Program-made: the position numbers and the translations under genes
Notes under the pieces: generated by a model
What the model was told of the DNA's origin: nothing
Databases searched by the model: none
What the model saw: the letters and a program-made list of their open reading frames with translations, nothing else
From: Plasmodium brasilianum
Taxonomy: Eukaryota; Apicomplexa; Aconoidasida; Haemosporida; Plasmodiidae
DNA length: 64,000 nucleotides
Direction of reading: 5' to 3'
NCBI RefSeq assembly: GCF_023973825.1
Contig: NC_090121.1
Span: forward strand, 764,001 to 828,000
In this document: one piece after another, positions 46,101 through 55,763 of the stretch
Layout of the letters: each line of letters begins with the position of its first letter
Numbering within the stretch: the stretch's first letter is position 1

Positions 46101-47822
46101 ATGTTGATCGTCCTTAATTCCATTCTCTTCTATACCTGATGCTCCTTCTAACTTTTGTTCTCTTTTTTCGTTCTTATTGATATCAAAATATTTTGATAAG
46201 TGAGACACTTCAATTTTGTACTTTTTAAATATTTCGTCTATTTCGTCTATTTCATTTATTTCATCAGAGTTATTTCTACTACTACTTACAAATTCTGAGT
46301 TACTACTTTTTATCTCTAAACCTGACGCGCCAAATATATTTTCTGTATTATATGTATTCCGCTTACTATCAAATCTATTCATTATGCTCATATGATCTTC
46401 ATCATCATCATCATCATCATCATCATTATCATTATCATTATCATTATTATCAGTATTACCACTATTATCATGAATAGCACTGTTATCACTATTATTATAT
46501 TCTTCCTTATTCGTTTCAAAATTGAGCATGTCTGTTTTTATTACACTTGGTTCAAAATTATTATCTTTATTACTCAAATTATAGCTAAGTTCGGAATATA
46601 CTCTTTTCTTTGTTACATCTGATATAAAAGAAATGTTTATCAAATTTTCTGTTTCGTTAAAAACAGATGAATAATGACTCTTTTTGTTACTATAGTTTAG
46701 TTCTTCTAATGATTTATTACTTAATATTGGTTTACTTGTTTTATTATTTTTTCTTAATTCCTCATTTTCGTTGAACTTTTCCTCTTTATATTTTCCTTCT
46801 TTTTCATATTTTCCTTCTTTTTTATATTTACCCTCCTTTTCATATTTGTCCTCCTTTTCATATTTGTCCTCCTTTTCATATTTGTCTTCCTTTTCATACT
46901 TGTCCTCCTTTTCATATTTGTCCTCCTTTTCATATTTTTCTTCCTTTTCATTTTTAAGAATGATCTGTTCGTAATTTTTCTCACTTTCCCCCGTTTGGCT
47001 ATTTTTATCCTTACAATTTTCAGCCAAAATTTGTTCCCCCTTATTTGAAACATGATCAGTACTACAATGACCGATTTCAACATGTACATTTTCCTCTTCT
47101 TCAAATAGAACATTATTTTTATTATCATTATTATTATTTTCTTTAACTTTTATATTATCACTAACATATTCATTTTCTATTCTAAATTCGGTGTTGTTTA
47201 ACTGGTTGGATAAGTGATTAGAATTTTTTGAATAGATATTATTTGAATTGCTAAACAAATTATCGCTCTTATAATTGTTCATATAATATTCATGTTTTTT
47301 AACATCTTCATCATTATTCGAAAGAAACATAGCGTTATTAAATTCTGTCATATAATTCTCGGTTTTATTATTTTGAAATATATTTTCTTTATTTCCTAAA
47401 TTTAAATCTAAATCTAAATAATCTATAAATGTTTTTTCAGGTACGTCATTAGAGTTACAATTTTCATGTACGAATTTTGATTCATTTTCACTAAAAGAGT
47501 TTAGATAATTTTTTGAATACTCACTTGTTTTTTCGTCTAATTCGTCTAAAGTGCTTATATTATATTGCTCTTTAATCTTTTCTTCTTTCATATCTTGTTC
47601 ATTTGATGAAAATTTTGTAAAATATTTGTTTAATTTTTTTAATTGCGTCTCTTTTTCACTAGTGTTACTATCCTTAAATAAAAAATTACTTAGTACTCCT
47701 TTCGTATCTCTATTCATTGTATCCATAAGTGCATTATTTTCTTTTTCTGAAAAATGGTAACTTGTGGTGTCATTTGGAATGCCTTCGTTTGTTGTGTCTT
47801 CCTTATTTGAAGTTAAAAACAT
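40197..47822 (-). CDS. Large low-complexity protein of unknown function
   Basis: A single 2,541-residue frame that I do not recognise. Most is Asn/Lys/Glu/Ser-rich. Repeats include KYEKED heptapeptide-like units (about residues 290-346), an Asp run (about 46400-46430), ENREN/ENSEN units (about 1588-1641) and NDD/NDDI units (about 2101-2144). The least biased segments are about 708-740 (FEIFKNCFSDLNYDIKLSSI) and about 791-914, a run of amphipathic helices (IIKMIVHFNNILLLMLNN, FASIFNDILQLHDNFDNLIK) that could be a small helical-repeat domain, and the C-terminal 70 residues with SVEQIMKIPGVKLGKNYVQG and ICSDWLKFNDYDKKVIEQSL. No signal peptide or membrane segment is seen. The start ATG at 47822 is the first after a T/G-rich leader. 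The ordered segments are the likely functional parts, function unknown. Confidence 0.92.
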   Translation of the reverse strand: MFLTSNKEDTTNEGIPNDTTSYHFSEKENNALMDTMNRDTKGVLSNFLFKDSNTSEKETQLKKLNKYFTKFSSNEQDMKEEKIKEQYNISTLDELDEKTSEYSKNYLNSFSENESKFVHENCNSNDVPEKTFIDYLDLDLNLGNKENIFQNNKTENYMTEFNNAMFLSNNDEDVKKHEYYMNNYKSDNLFSNSNNIYSKNSNHLSNQLNNTEFRIENEYVSDNIKVKENNNNDNKNNVLFEEEENVHVEIGHCSTDHVSNKGEQILAENCKDKNSQTGESEKNYEQIILKNEKEEKYEKEDKYEKEDKYEKEDKYEKEDKYEKEDKYEKEGKYKKEGKYEKEGKYKEEKFNENEELRKNNKTSKPILSNKSLEELNYSNKKSHYSSVFNETENLINISFISDVTKKRVYSELSYNLSNKDNNFEPSVIKTDMLNFETNKEEYNNSDNSAIHDNSGNTDNNDNDNDNDDDDDDDDEDHMSIMNRFDSKRNTYNTENIFGASGLEIKSSNSEFVSSSRNNSDEINEIDEIDEIFKKYKIEVSHLSKYFDINKNEKREQKLEGASGIEENGIKDDQHNSHSNRSSDSSNQSSGGTIRNRSSKSNLNCSRDRNTERDKRSNCNTLFGGDEMNKEQKYQHSNNSSENLLTQNKAEKKEKVSSLTLNCLDKFKEEPLKKIASENFSFEEESLNMEINETNYITEDVLTDILNVKEEKITFEIFKNCFSDLNYDIKLSSIQLLYDCIHEYSANDKMKPSGITDIGHFEKVHMTTGNKNSRSRRSSGRIGDIREDEEKKYITVSDIRSYIIERNAKNNNYYNEIIKMIVHFNNILLLMLNNNETEVKDKILFELLSLKFASIFNDILQLHDNFDNLIKHLNEIIKLILSDDSKNQNLKNIISNYLNDHKILIHKNDILSQMSSRLSGETNTSSFADNAEERGEVEELAVETVNGGAAIKGTAIEGMKKVKQRNKLQKEKHKNNATVEYNSSTNGKKHTIGTATAATVATTTINNSSCSSSSSSNHNVGIKKGKTSFMTSAEENSKKSMKNLNDTENNTRNLTKDIIMNEINHTIEFCPNNDLKYDPKCAKKKKIKTDTHFLKDVVSDDMGSSNYSSSVKDKDDKQSDDEKEEKNVDEEYELQGRPSQGFNAKRNNLHRNIKLNGSISTNVDQMNKLKEKSELTQDESSQEENKKEANDNEKNKKVKKAKKITKFEKFESCNNKKSESNSNSMLENKKKIELTKNMKNKNITENIKNNEHKTGIEIQKLVTSRKTEKVIKNIDDKKNIEHKFTKNSEENKYKKKVFAPGYYVGSKIHGHDHISTKKNREFSTGNINYLKYSTNVNMQHDNNYMKRFSSINNVTAAVLNKPGLYVKQPSKHSIQNPLFAKKGYMLLPNLSNMKNSNIYNNICSSNNNNNIYNYNSINYPSNFGMYQSKSYENTPLTILSNISENYKVTNNNYQNKNAKKNTHNLYCAKEVNSNNYLWSDEMSKKVGTAKEHSGGIYNYSTNINVLNPSQLDLNKYDSSFIHPNSGIMRINSTSEQKNNNDYLTSKNLNQCTDEMLREDIKNKMVDPNARQLENRGDANLVGKLKTSMQEKNENRENSENRENSENRENNENRENNENRENSENSENSENSEKNKKKQIKQINEKNEINMSNGATSNKNYGNDFCEKKKKKNDVNDSKSNMGTTNRRKMSNEKSKMKSISNLSHIRKQTPFDDKRYSSCYNRMVNANVYTGFKRNLNNSNDKNTIFLHSKGSKFTNRYSNPTNNVNLLKMANEGGVSNGLNSKSSTFESNFTKLTKNYVNLSKGNKNTHGNEENMKGNEGNTKVRVTKSVYNRFTEIVTSKIRNFTLLNSKSVRSSVDNEGVSLSNDTTNEKEKNIGSCKGESNISGTGRSNEKNNSDNCNGVGKVKNKRKNHISNEKKGSNLMHFMGQLNIFQNKCTSANYSVAEGEQSENTNDYEESEETDHFNKVNGNKIKGASDSYGKNANKKNYIKLSSNKNAENYMGDRNESKLTKVSNYLCSIKNSDNINRIKRIYSGKSAIRSVTNKRVQDMKNGDNITNHRNSNVQVLSSHMDAMKNVNKIMNSNNENFTKNYNEMSRNLIINNDINNDDINNDDINNDDNNNNDNNNDDNNNDDNNNDDNNNDDNYNNNNSTLHAYNMNVENLDTNYRKNYDTVMVNRSCQGMVNMKKTNSHFVKYNKCNGEFFFPFQKRNSTLHNPLSVTRFFDNKNKIANIKTKEEEWYMHDMNSKQMSYSSENKKLFITAEKDDPLNNNRGNNNIYMSNSIRSNNIEQYNIDKRNCLNTSIETKQVEKENRTVHMNNNAFMNRPAFTYSNDYPLFKNKLTSLHTKNIPTSTFNYNITPDKVGTSCVLKSASLHENGITRSAYQNVDKNVYQNGGKNVYQTVSQNSMKPLNYSNEKNSRKDTRSLYKKEGNLLMSSDTSNVANASNTSIPLRKDATSDYIKNMSSVDENNLSVEQIMKIPGVKLGKNYVQGIDICSDWLKFNDYDKKVIEQSLKNSLENKNYKNFVNSMQFNNTFYSHIK
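41388..41522 (-). repeat. ATTATTATTATCATC-type repeat encoding Asn/Asp
   Basis: Units of 12 to 18 bp encode NNNDD and NNDDI repeats in the 2,541-residue protein. Frames on the plus strand read poly-Ile and are by-products. Confidence 0.9.
42900..43060 (-). repeat. TTTTCGCTATTTTCTCTA-type repeat encoding Glu-Asn-Arg/Ser
   Basis: Units of 9 and 18 bp encode ENRENSENREN-type repeats. Plus-strand frames read FSLFSLFSLF and are by-products. Confidence 0.9.
46785..46955 (-). repeat. 18-bp repeat encoding Lys-Tyr-Glu-Lys-Glu-Asp
   Basis: About nine units of the plus-strand form TCATATTTGTCCTCCTTT encode KYEKED, grading to KYEKEG and KYKKEG at the C-terminal side. Confidence 0.9.
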
Positions 47823-48119
47823 TATTTCTAATATTTACTTATTTGTTTATTTATCTGTTTGTTTATTTGTTTATTTGTCTGTTTGTTTATTTGTTTATTT
47901 ATTTTTTAATCTACTTGTTTTTTTATATATTTATATATTTATTTTTCTTTTTCTTAAAAATGCATCAATTTGGATTACTCACCTCCTAAGATGTTGTTTT
48001 ATTCTTTCCCCTTTTATTTTTTATGGTATTATTACTAAATTACACTCATTTGGTTTGAAACAAGTCTAATTCCTTTTTTTTCTATACATATGCATACCAA
48101 GGGAAGCAATTACGGAAAT

Positions 48120-48285
48120 AAAATGAACAAAAATGATTGAAAAATGAACAAAAATGATTGAAAAATGAACAAAAATGATCGAAAAATGAACAAAAATGAT
48201 CGAAAAATGAACAAAAATGATCGAAAAATGAACAAAAATGATCGAAAAATGAACAAAAAATGAACGAAAAATAAACAAAAAATGA
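48120..48285. repeat. 21-bp tandem repeat (AATGAACAAAAATGATCGAAA)
   Basis: About seven units of AATGAACAAAAATGATxGAA lie some 0.3-0.45 kb upstream of the 2,541-residue gene start. The variable base is T in the first two copies and C in the rest; the last copies decay to AATGAACGAAA. Confidence 0.9.
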
Positions 48286-49259
48286 ACGAAAAGTTAATCA
48301 CGCGGGTAACTGGCTAACGAAAGATAAATCGTCGTAACCTTGAAGTTATTCAAAAAAAAAAAAAAAAATAGGAAGCTATACAGACATTTTAACATTACAA
48401 TTTGAAGTTTCAATATTTTATTTTTCTTTATTATATTTTTAAAAGATCCTTCTAACGTTATTTGTTAACAACTATTCTTTAAAAAAAAAAAAAAAGAAAA
48501 AAAAAATTATGTACGAATTTGCATTGTCTAAAAAAGTATACAACTACTGAGAAGATACTTGGGCAAAAATAATTTCGTAATATGATTTCTTGCAGATTTT
48601 CAATTTTGATAAAATAACGATAAGTTTAAAAAGGGGAAAATCAAAAGTAGAGAAGTTGGGGGGGGGGGGTGAGGAAAAAAAAAAAAAAATATATATGTAT
48701 ATATCTATATATATAATTACAATATATGGGGATAAGATTAAAAAATTCACGATACGGAGAATATCAAAATAAAAATTTTCCTAACATATACATATATATA
48801 TATATTATTGACAAAGAAACAAATGTGATACGAAAATTTTTGTCTTACAAGTACATTTACATATAAAAACTCTTTAAACCTGTTAAGAATATTACTATAA
48901 AATGTTTTTAACAGAAAAAAACAATGTAACAGGAAAGTGTTATTAAAAAAAAAAAAAAAAAAAAACATGGAAAGAAAAAAAAAAATACACAGGAAAAGAA
49001 CAAAAAAATACACAGGAAAAGAACAAAAAAATATATCTACAATGAAAATAATTTCCTTTTAAACAGAGCATTTTCATTTAATTTGTTTTTCCTTTTTTTT
49101 TTTTTTTTATGGGATGTATAAAAGAACAATTTGATAGGTGAAAAAAATAAAAAATTACATATATTTTCAATTGTATATTAACAATATCAAAAAAAGATTA
49201 GCATATTTTAAAAAAAGAAAATATTAAAAATGCACCAAAGTGCAAATAATCGAGTATTT

Positions 49260-49440
49260 ATTTTGTTATATTATACTTTGTTATATTATACTTTGTTATA
49301 TTATACTTTGTTATATGTTATTTTGTTATATGTTATTTTGTTATATGTTATTTTGTTATATGTTATTTTGTTATATGTTATTTTGTTATATGTTATTTTG
49401 TTATATTTTATTATATTTTATTTTATTATATTTCATTTTA
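49260..49440. repeat. 15-bp tandem repeat (TTTGTTATATTATAC / TTTGTTATATGTTAT)
   Basis: About four units of one variant are followed by about six of a second, then a degenerate tail. The 15-bp period keeps all frames open, which explains the long spurious ORFs. Confidence 0.9.
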
Positions 49441-50640
49441 TTATATCACATTTTATTTATTTTTTGTTGCGTCCATATTTTTATCTTATCGAGTGTGTAA
49501 AGGAAAACATAAATATACCTCATTACATTTCCTTTTTTTCCTTTCCTCATTGCTTCAACATATGTGTTTCTGTTTATTTATATACTTTGGCCAGAAGAAT
49601 GTGTAAGTATATATATGTACACATACATATAAGCATATATAAAAGAAATAAAAATATAACGTAAACATTAAAAAAAAATGTTTGAAGCGTAAATGTTCAA
49701 TGAAAAATTAGGAAGTATGTTCTTAACAGCATATAGGAAACTACTGTTGTAATGGTCAGAAAAATTCTACAATTTTTTTTTTTCAAAAAAACTTTTCAGA
49801 ATTCAGCAAAAAGGAAAGGGGGAAGGAATGTCACACTATTTTAGAGTGTTATACATATATGCATACATATACATATATATTTGTTTATACTAATAATTTT
49901 TTTTTTTTTTTTGATCTGCTCTTATTTAAAGAAGTGCTACCCTATTAACACGAATAATTGTTTATAAGCCAAATAAGTAAAAAATAATAACGCTATACGT
50001 AATAACGATAACATATTTACATATATATACATATACGTATATACGTCAATATTAATAGAATTTTAATTTAAAATATAATACAAAATTATGATACTGCAAA
50101 CATAATTTTTGTGATTGTGGTACATAAACGAGAACAAAAAAAAAAAAAAAAAAAAAAAACATTCAGGATCTATTAATTAATTTTAAAATAACTCTAACTT
50201 TTACTAGATAAAATTTGTCACCAACTGGCTGTTATTTTTTTGTAGTGAAGTTAAGAATAAATAGCGCGTAAGCATATTTTCATTTTCATTTTCATTTTCA
50301 TTTTCATTTTTTTTTTTTTTTTTTTTTATGTTTAACAACAGATATATATTTTATATATATATAATGGTAAAAATAGGTTATCATATATATGTATATATAT
50401 ATTTGACTTTAAAAAATTTGATCACCTTTTATATGCACTAAGTAATAGTTAAAGCTCAACTGTTATATTTTTTTCCGTGAAATATACCCGCATAATAATA
50501 CATGTATATTTTTTTCTGAGAATATCTTAAAAATATGAAAATTTTGTTTTCATTTTTTATCAGTCAGTAGGGGTAAAAAATTAAAAGAATGATATAAATA
50601 TGCTCAATTTTGGAAAAAAAATAAAAATAGATACATATAA

Positions 50641-50682
<42 letters not shown>

Positions 50683-51938
50683 TTGTCGACAATTTTTCAT
50701 ATTTATCTTATTGGGATTTCTCTTTTATGGATGAATCAGGCACTCTCGTATTTTTTTTTTATTTTTAAAATATTTTCTACCAAATATGGTACCATTTGTA
50801 ATGCTGTAATAAAGCATACAAATAATTGTTGCTGTGCTAATTTTTAATTTATTTTATGTTTGACAATTCATAGTTCGGAAAATTGGAAATTATAATTTGA
50901 TTGTTTAGGGAACATTATATTGTCTCATTTGTGATGGAAATATATCATGTATACATATACATATGTATATATATATATATATATATAAAATTAAAAAAAA
51001 ATTTTAACTTCATATCCTAGTTGGCTTCAATCACTTACCATTATATAAAGCCAACTGCATATCTTCGTTTTATAATACAAAGTTAAAATTAAAAAAAAAC
51101 AGTAAAAAAATAAATATCCCTAACTCAATTTACACAATTTTGTAGAGACCCATAAGAGGAAATCCTTCTAATAAGGAAGGGTATCTCATTTTTTAAAAAA
51201 GTGAAAAAAAAAAAAAGAAAATTCACTATGTTAATAATAATAATGGAACAGCAATGAGATATAATATTTTACTACTGTTCATGTGATATTATGATCATTG
51301 TTTTGTACAAGTGTACTCATTTTTCTACATTCTCTTAAAAATTAGATTCCTTTATATAAGGTCATATTGTTGGTGTAGTGTATTAAAACTACAAAGGAGA
51401 AAAAAAAAAAAAAAAATTATCAAACTTTCATATTTTTTTTTCTTTCTACGTTTTTTTTTTTTTTTTTTTTTTTTTGTTTATCGTATTTTGAATAAACAGT
51501 AGAAAAATCGATGAAATTTTTAGAAAAATTTACAAGAGTATGAAATTTTATTTGTTTCTCACTCAATGCAAACTATATCTTATATATATTTTTTTAAATG
51601 TGTGTTTTTTCTTTTCTTTTTATAAAGAAAAAAAAAAAAAAAAAAATTCCTTTATGTTTTATGTTCTTTGATTTAATTTTTTTTTTTTTTAATTATTCTA
51701 ATTTATGTATATATATAATATTACTTCTACATTAAGTTATATAATTTTATATATACATACATAATATATACATATACATATGTATGAACGTATATATATG
51801 TACATATATACCAATATAACGAATAAATACTATGCTTTTCTACAGTTCTGCTATAAAAATATTAAAAATATGCAATAAAAAGTACGTTATAATCAATATA
51901 AAAAAAAAAGTGTTCAATTTATGCAAAAATTTTGAATA

Positions 51939-52943
51939 ATGAATGCTGAAGACAAGGAGGAATGGAATGACTACTCAAATTCGTTGATGTTGTACGAACA
52001 AATTGAAAAATTACATAATGAATATAATAGAGAAATAAAAATATTAAAAGATTGCAATAATAAAGAATTAAGTAATTGTGATGTATTATTTTATGGTGAA
52101 AATAAAAATGCACAAGTGATAAAAAGCCGAGATATTATAAAACCTAGCATGTATAATTATGACGTAATAAATTATTACAAAGACGAAGTGACATTAAAAA
52201 AAAAAATAATGGAATTATCTGAAGATATTATGACTGCAATATATCATATTTATGATAGTTTACGTCTTTGCAAAGAAAATGTTTTTTTATCTTTTAATGG
52301 AGGAAAAGATGCTGTTGTTGTTTTACATTTGTTTAGATGTGCTTATGCAAGATATCTGTACGATGTAAAAGGGGAAAGGAAAAAACCTAAACTAATTTAT
52401 TTCAAGGACGATATAAGCGAATTTCCTGAAGTATATCATTTCCTGAATGAATGTGTATACATGTATGATTTTAATATAAGTGTAATTAAAGGTACTTGGA
52501 GAAGTAGTATAACTAATTTTGTTGAAAATTATCAAAAACAGTATCAAATTGTAATGACAGATCAAATGAAAGTTAGTCCAAACGATTCTTGTCCATTTTT
52601 CCCTATAATTACATTTATTAATGGTACAAGATACAATGATACATATAGTGAAAAATTACAAATTTTAAATATCAGTTCACGAGAATTTCCACCATATTTA
52701 TATTTAAATCCTATTTTTTATTGGACATATGGAGCTATTTGGACATTTATATTATATTTTAAATTTGATTATTGTATATTATATGATCATGGTTATTCGT
52801 CAATTGGTTCATTGAATGACACAATAAAAAATGAGTTTTTAAAATGTAATGATTGTTATTTGCCTGCATATTTCTTGAAAAATTGGGGCTATGAAAGGCA
52901 TAATCGAGTATTGAATGAAGAAAAGAAAGTGAGAGATTCTTAA
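51939..52943 (+). CDS. FAD synthetase (FMN adenylyltransferase), PAPS-reductase-like
   Basis: A 334-residue single-exon protein of the PP-loop/PAPS-reductase-like FAD synthase family (yeast Fad1, human FLAD1 C-terminal domain), which makes FAD from FMN and ATP. Seen are the PP-loop LSFNGGKDAVVVLHL (Gly-Gly-Lys-Asp at 121-124), YFKDDISEFPEV, GTRYNDTYS (229-237) where the family usually has a GxRRxDPxS motif, and the family signature LYLNPIFYWTYGAIWTF plus LYDHGYSSIGS (281-291). It lacks the molybdopterin-binding domain of FLAD1, like the yeast enzyme. The N-terminal 85 residues are family-specific or non-conserved. It probably acts in the cytosol; no leader is seen. The start ATG at 51939 is preceded by AT-rich sequence with stops. 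Confidence 0.92.
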   Translation: MNAEDKEEWNDYSNSLMLYEQIEKLHNEYNREIKILKDCNNKELSNCDVLFYGENKNAQVIKSRDIIKPSMYNYDVINYYKDEVTLKKKIMELSEDIMTAIYHIYDSLRLCKENVFLSFNGGKDAVVVLHLFRCAYARYLYDVKGERKKPKLIYFKDDISEFPEVYHFLNECVYMYDFNISVIKGTWRSSITNFVENYQKQYQIVMTDQMKVSPNDSCPFFPIITFINGTRYNDTYSEKLQILNISSREFPPYLYLNPIFYWTYGAIWTFILYFKFDYCILYDHGYSSIGSLNDTIKNEFLKCNDCYLPAYFLKNWGYERHNRVLNEEKKVRDS

Positions 52944-54055
52944 CATGGTGGTTAATGCATGACGTATTATTATTTTATTTTATTCTGGCTTGTTATAATA
53001 CATACATGAGTGTTCATATGTGAATATATACTTATTTTATTTTTTCTTTCAATTACTGATTATGTAGCACAATTTGATCGTCAAAAACCTTGCCTAACAA
53101 GGTTATTTAACCATTCAGGAGGAGCAACAAGTCCTTTCAAGAAAAAAAAAAAAAAAAGTGGCTAGCTGTAAAAATAGAGAAGTACCCGTTTCGCAATAAA
53201 TAAATAAATAAATATATATATATATATATATATATAATATGCACGCATATTTCATTATGGAAGATTACAAATACAAATTTATAAGTATCTTCATCCTACA
53301 CATGTAGGACATATTACGCATATTTAATGTTTTCCCATAAATTAGTTCAGTTAACTAGATATATGTAGAATTAAAACATTTTCTAATTATTCATTCTCAG
53401 CCTTATGATTAATCAAAAGTAATAGGTAACATAGTAGAGTGTTTTCTGCTTTTTTAAATAGAATTATTATTTTTAAAACTTTTTTGTTTTCATGCCCTTA
53501 TTCTCTGCTTTAGTTTTTTTATTTTATTTTATTTTATTTTATTTTTTTGTCTTTCAAAAATATTCAGATATTTTCTATTGTTATATTTAAATTGTCTGTT
53601 AAAAAATAAATTTGAAAATAAAAGTTTATTGGTAAATAATTTTTGTTTTTTTTGTTTTTTGCAAGTATACAACTTGACACATGAAAAGATCATCAAAGTT
53701 AATGCCCACAAACTGATTCATTATATTTCATTTAAAAAATTAAAATATTTGTATATTTATAAGGAATTATGGGTATGAAACAAGGTAGGAGCACCTGGCC
53801 TGTGCAGGTAGCCCGTACATATATATATATGTACCATCACACATATATTAGTGCACATTGCAACAATTAATTTCATTTTTACCAAAAATAAAAGACAAAA
53901 ACATATATGTAATATACACAAATATATTATAATTTTACCAAGGAACTAACAAATGGAAAAATAATAAAACAAAACTAAATTAGGTTCATAATAAAGTATG
54001 CCTATATGGTAAACACAAAAAAAAAAAAAAAAAAATCATTTTACTTTTTTAAAAC
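52944..54055. other. Convergent intergenic region: FAD synthetase / YJU2
   Basis: 3' flanks of two tail-to-tail genes. TA repeats lie at 53213-53235 and TTTTA repeats at 53520-53545. Opposed frames at 53529-53778 are AT-rich and not convincing. Confidence 0.55.
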
Positions 54056-55354
54056 TTAACTTTCTGGAGAATCAAAACTGTCTGAATTGTATTCATTAAA
54101 AATACTAGACAGATCCTCCTTTTTTTTAATGATGAAATTGTAATTTGTTTCTAAATTCTTCATTTTTAAAACGTGTCTACTATTTATATCTGATACGTTA
54201 TTATTTTGGTTGTTGTTGTTACGCTTGAGATTATTATTATCCATTTCTATAACATCGTCATTATTTATTTTACCTTCTCGATTTGATTTCACATTTTCAA
54301 GAGGTTTTAAATTAATATTTGTTTTTATTCCTTCTCCATTTCCTCCGCTTTGCTTTAAACTTTTTACAAAATCTTTCTTTTTACTGAATAAACTGTCTTT
54401 AAAAGTGTTTTCCGTAAACCTTTTTCCGCCTTTTTCTTCTACTTCATTCCCTTTCGCTTTCTCCTTCGCGTTATCTTTATCTTTCTCTAAGTCATTCTTT
54501 ACCTCTTTCTCTTTCTCTTTCTCTTCCTCTTCCTCTTCCTTTCCCCCTTCCACATCCTCCTCTTCTGCCAACTCCTCTTCCTCTATAATAATATTATCAT
54601 CCTTTACATTAGGTGTGTTGTACGCGTTTACTTGATTTATCTTCGTCCCTTCCGCATTTTGCTCTGCGGATGACCTAGTTTTGCTAAGCATATTAAAAAA
54701 CGCCTTTTCATCTTCAGGATCTAAGTAATTCATATAATAATTATTTTCGCTATTTTGGATTTCACTTTTTTCATATAATTTATCTAATGCTTTATTTATG
54801 CTGCTAAATTTATCTATGTTCCTTTTATTAATATTTTGTAATTCTTCTAATTGTTCATTGGTTTTTAATTCTAACATGGCATTGTATGATTCTTTTTCCG
54901 TGTTTTTCATCTTATCGTGTGTAACATTATTATTTGTTCTATAATAATCATCAGCTATTTCCTGCTCTTTATGAGCATCATATGTTCGTATACCTCCTGC
55001 TATTAATACATAGTCTCCATTCTTAGGATCTGTTTTAAAAATGATTTCATTTTTACATTCATTGCATTTTCCATAAAATTTCCATATAGGAATATTTAAA
55101 TAACTTTCATCTTTTAATTTTTCAACTCTTGAATTAAATTTTGTACCAACATACGTAAAGCTTTTACATTTATTACATTTTAAAGTGAATGGGTACATCA
55201 TTCTTATATTTAAGAATTTCTTCTTATTTTTATTATACTTGTTGTTCCTGTTATTCCTCTTCTCTATTTTTTTCATCAATTTTTTACTTTCCATTAATTT
55301 GTCCGGATCAAAATCCGGTGGTATGTATTTATTTAGGACTTTCCTTTCGGCCAT
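54056..55354 (-). CDS. YJU2: YJU2/CWC16 (CCDC94-like) pre-mRNA splicing factor
   Basis: A 432-residue protein. It opens with MAERKVLNKYIPPDFDPDKL, the near-universal start of YJU2/CCDC94, followed by a zinc-binding pair Cys60/Cys63 and Cys97/Cys100 around the domain core (YPFTLKCNKC, IPIWKFYGKCNECKNEI) and FKTDPKNGDYVLIAGGIRTY. YJU2 joins the spliceosome through the Prp19-associated stage and promotes branching, the first catalytic step. The C-terminal half is family-typical coiled-coil and then Asp/Glu/Lys-rich low complexity (54460-54590). The frame is open upstream to 55537, but that part is F/Y-rich repeat reading and the conserved Met at 55354 is clearly the start. It contrasts with human CCDC94 in having a Lys/Asn-rich insert at about 25-47 before the zinc domain. 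Confidence 0.94.
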   Translation of the reverse strand: MAERKVLNKYIPPDFDPDKLMESKKLMKKIEKRNNRNNKYNKNKKKFLNIRMMYPFTLKCNKCKSFTYVGTKFNSRVEKLKDESYLNIPIWKFYGKCNECKNEIIFKTDPKNGDYVLIAGGIRTYDAHKEQEIADDYYRTNNNVTHDKMKNTEKESYNAMLELKTNEQLEELQNINKRNIDKFSSINKALDKLYEKSEIQNSENNYYMNYLDPEDEKAFFNMLSKTRSSAEQNAEGTKINQVNAYNTPNVKDDNIIIEEEELAEEEDVEGGKEEEEEEKEKEKEVKNDLEKDKDNAKEKAKGNEVEEKGGKRFTENTFKDSLFSKKKDFVKSLKQSGGNGEGIKTNINLKPLENVKSNREGKINNDDVIEMDNNNLKRNNNNQNNNVSDINSRHVLKMKNLETNYNFIIKKKEDLSSIFNEYNSDSFDSPES

Positions 55355-55763
55355 TTTGCAAAAGGGGGAGGCGCAAAATGTAAAAAATAGAAAAAATGTA
55401 AAAAATAGAAAAAATGTAAAAAATAGAAAAAATGTAAAAAATAAAAAACGTGTGAAAAAATAAAAGAAATGTGAAAAAATAAATATAATAAAATATGTAT
55501 AAGCGTAGCAACAGGGAAATTTAAATAATCCTTTCACTGTGCAATTTTTTACTGAAGGAAAAAATTTCTCCCTTTTTTTAAAAAAATTAACAACTGAAAA
55601 TTAGGAAAAGGGATATGCATTTTTACTTATCAATTAAGCTTTTCTTAAAAATGAAAAGTATTTTTTTGCTTATCTTTGAAAATAAAATATTTTCACATAA
55701 TTACGATAAAAATGTTTTTAAATTAGAAAAATAATTACGAATTAAAGGCGATTTGTTAAAATT
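55355..55763. other. 5' flank of YJU2 with 18-bp repeat
   Basis: Directly upstream of the YJU2 start lie about four copies of an 18-bp unit AAAAAATGTAAAAAATAG (about 55375-55440). The remainder is AT-rich without a gene. Confidence 0.7.

Larger units (their letters stand above)
47823..51938. other. Long divergent intergenic region: unknown gene / FAD synthetase
   Basis: About 4.1 kb between two divergent starts. Contains TTTGTTTATTTG-type repeats at 47835-47945, a 21-bp tandem repeat at 48120-48285, a G10 run at 48659-48668, a 15-bp repeat at 49260-49440, CATTTT repeats at 50278-50310 and several A/T homopolymers. Open frames here (48066-48301 minus, 49230-49664 plus) are repeat readings. 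No RNA gene or further coding sequence recognised. Confidence 0.6.

Noticed and set aside
49230..49664. 144-codon ORF with LLYVILLYVI repeats
   Set aside because: Created by a 15-bp non-coding tandem repeat that keeps frames open.
55355..55537. N-terminal extension of YJU2
   Set aside because: It is a reading of the 18-bp repeat; the conserved start MAERKVLNKY is at 55354.
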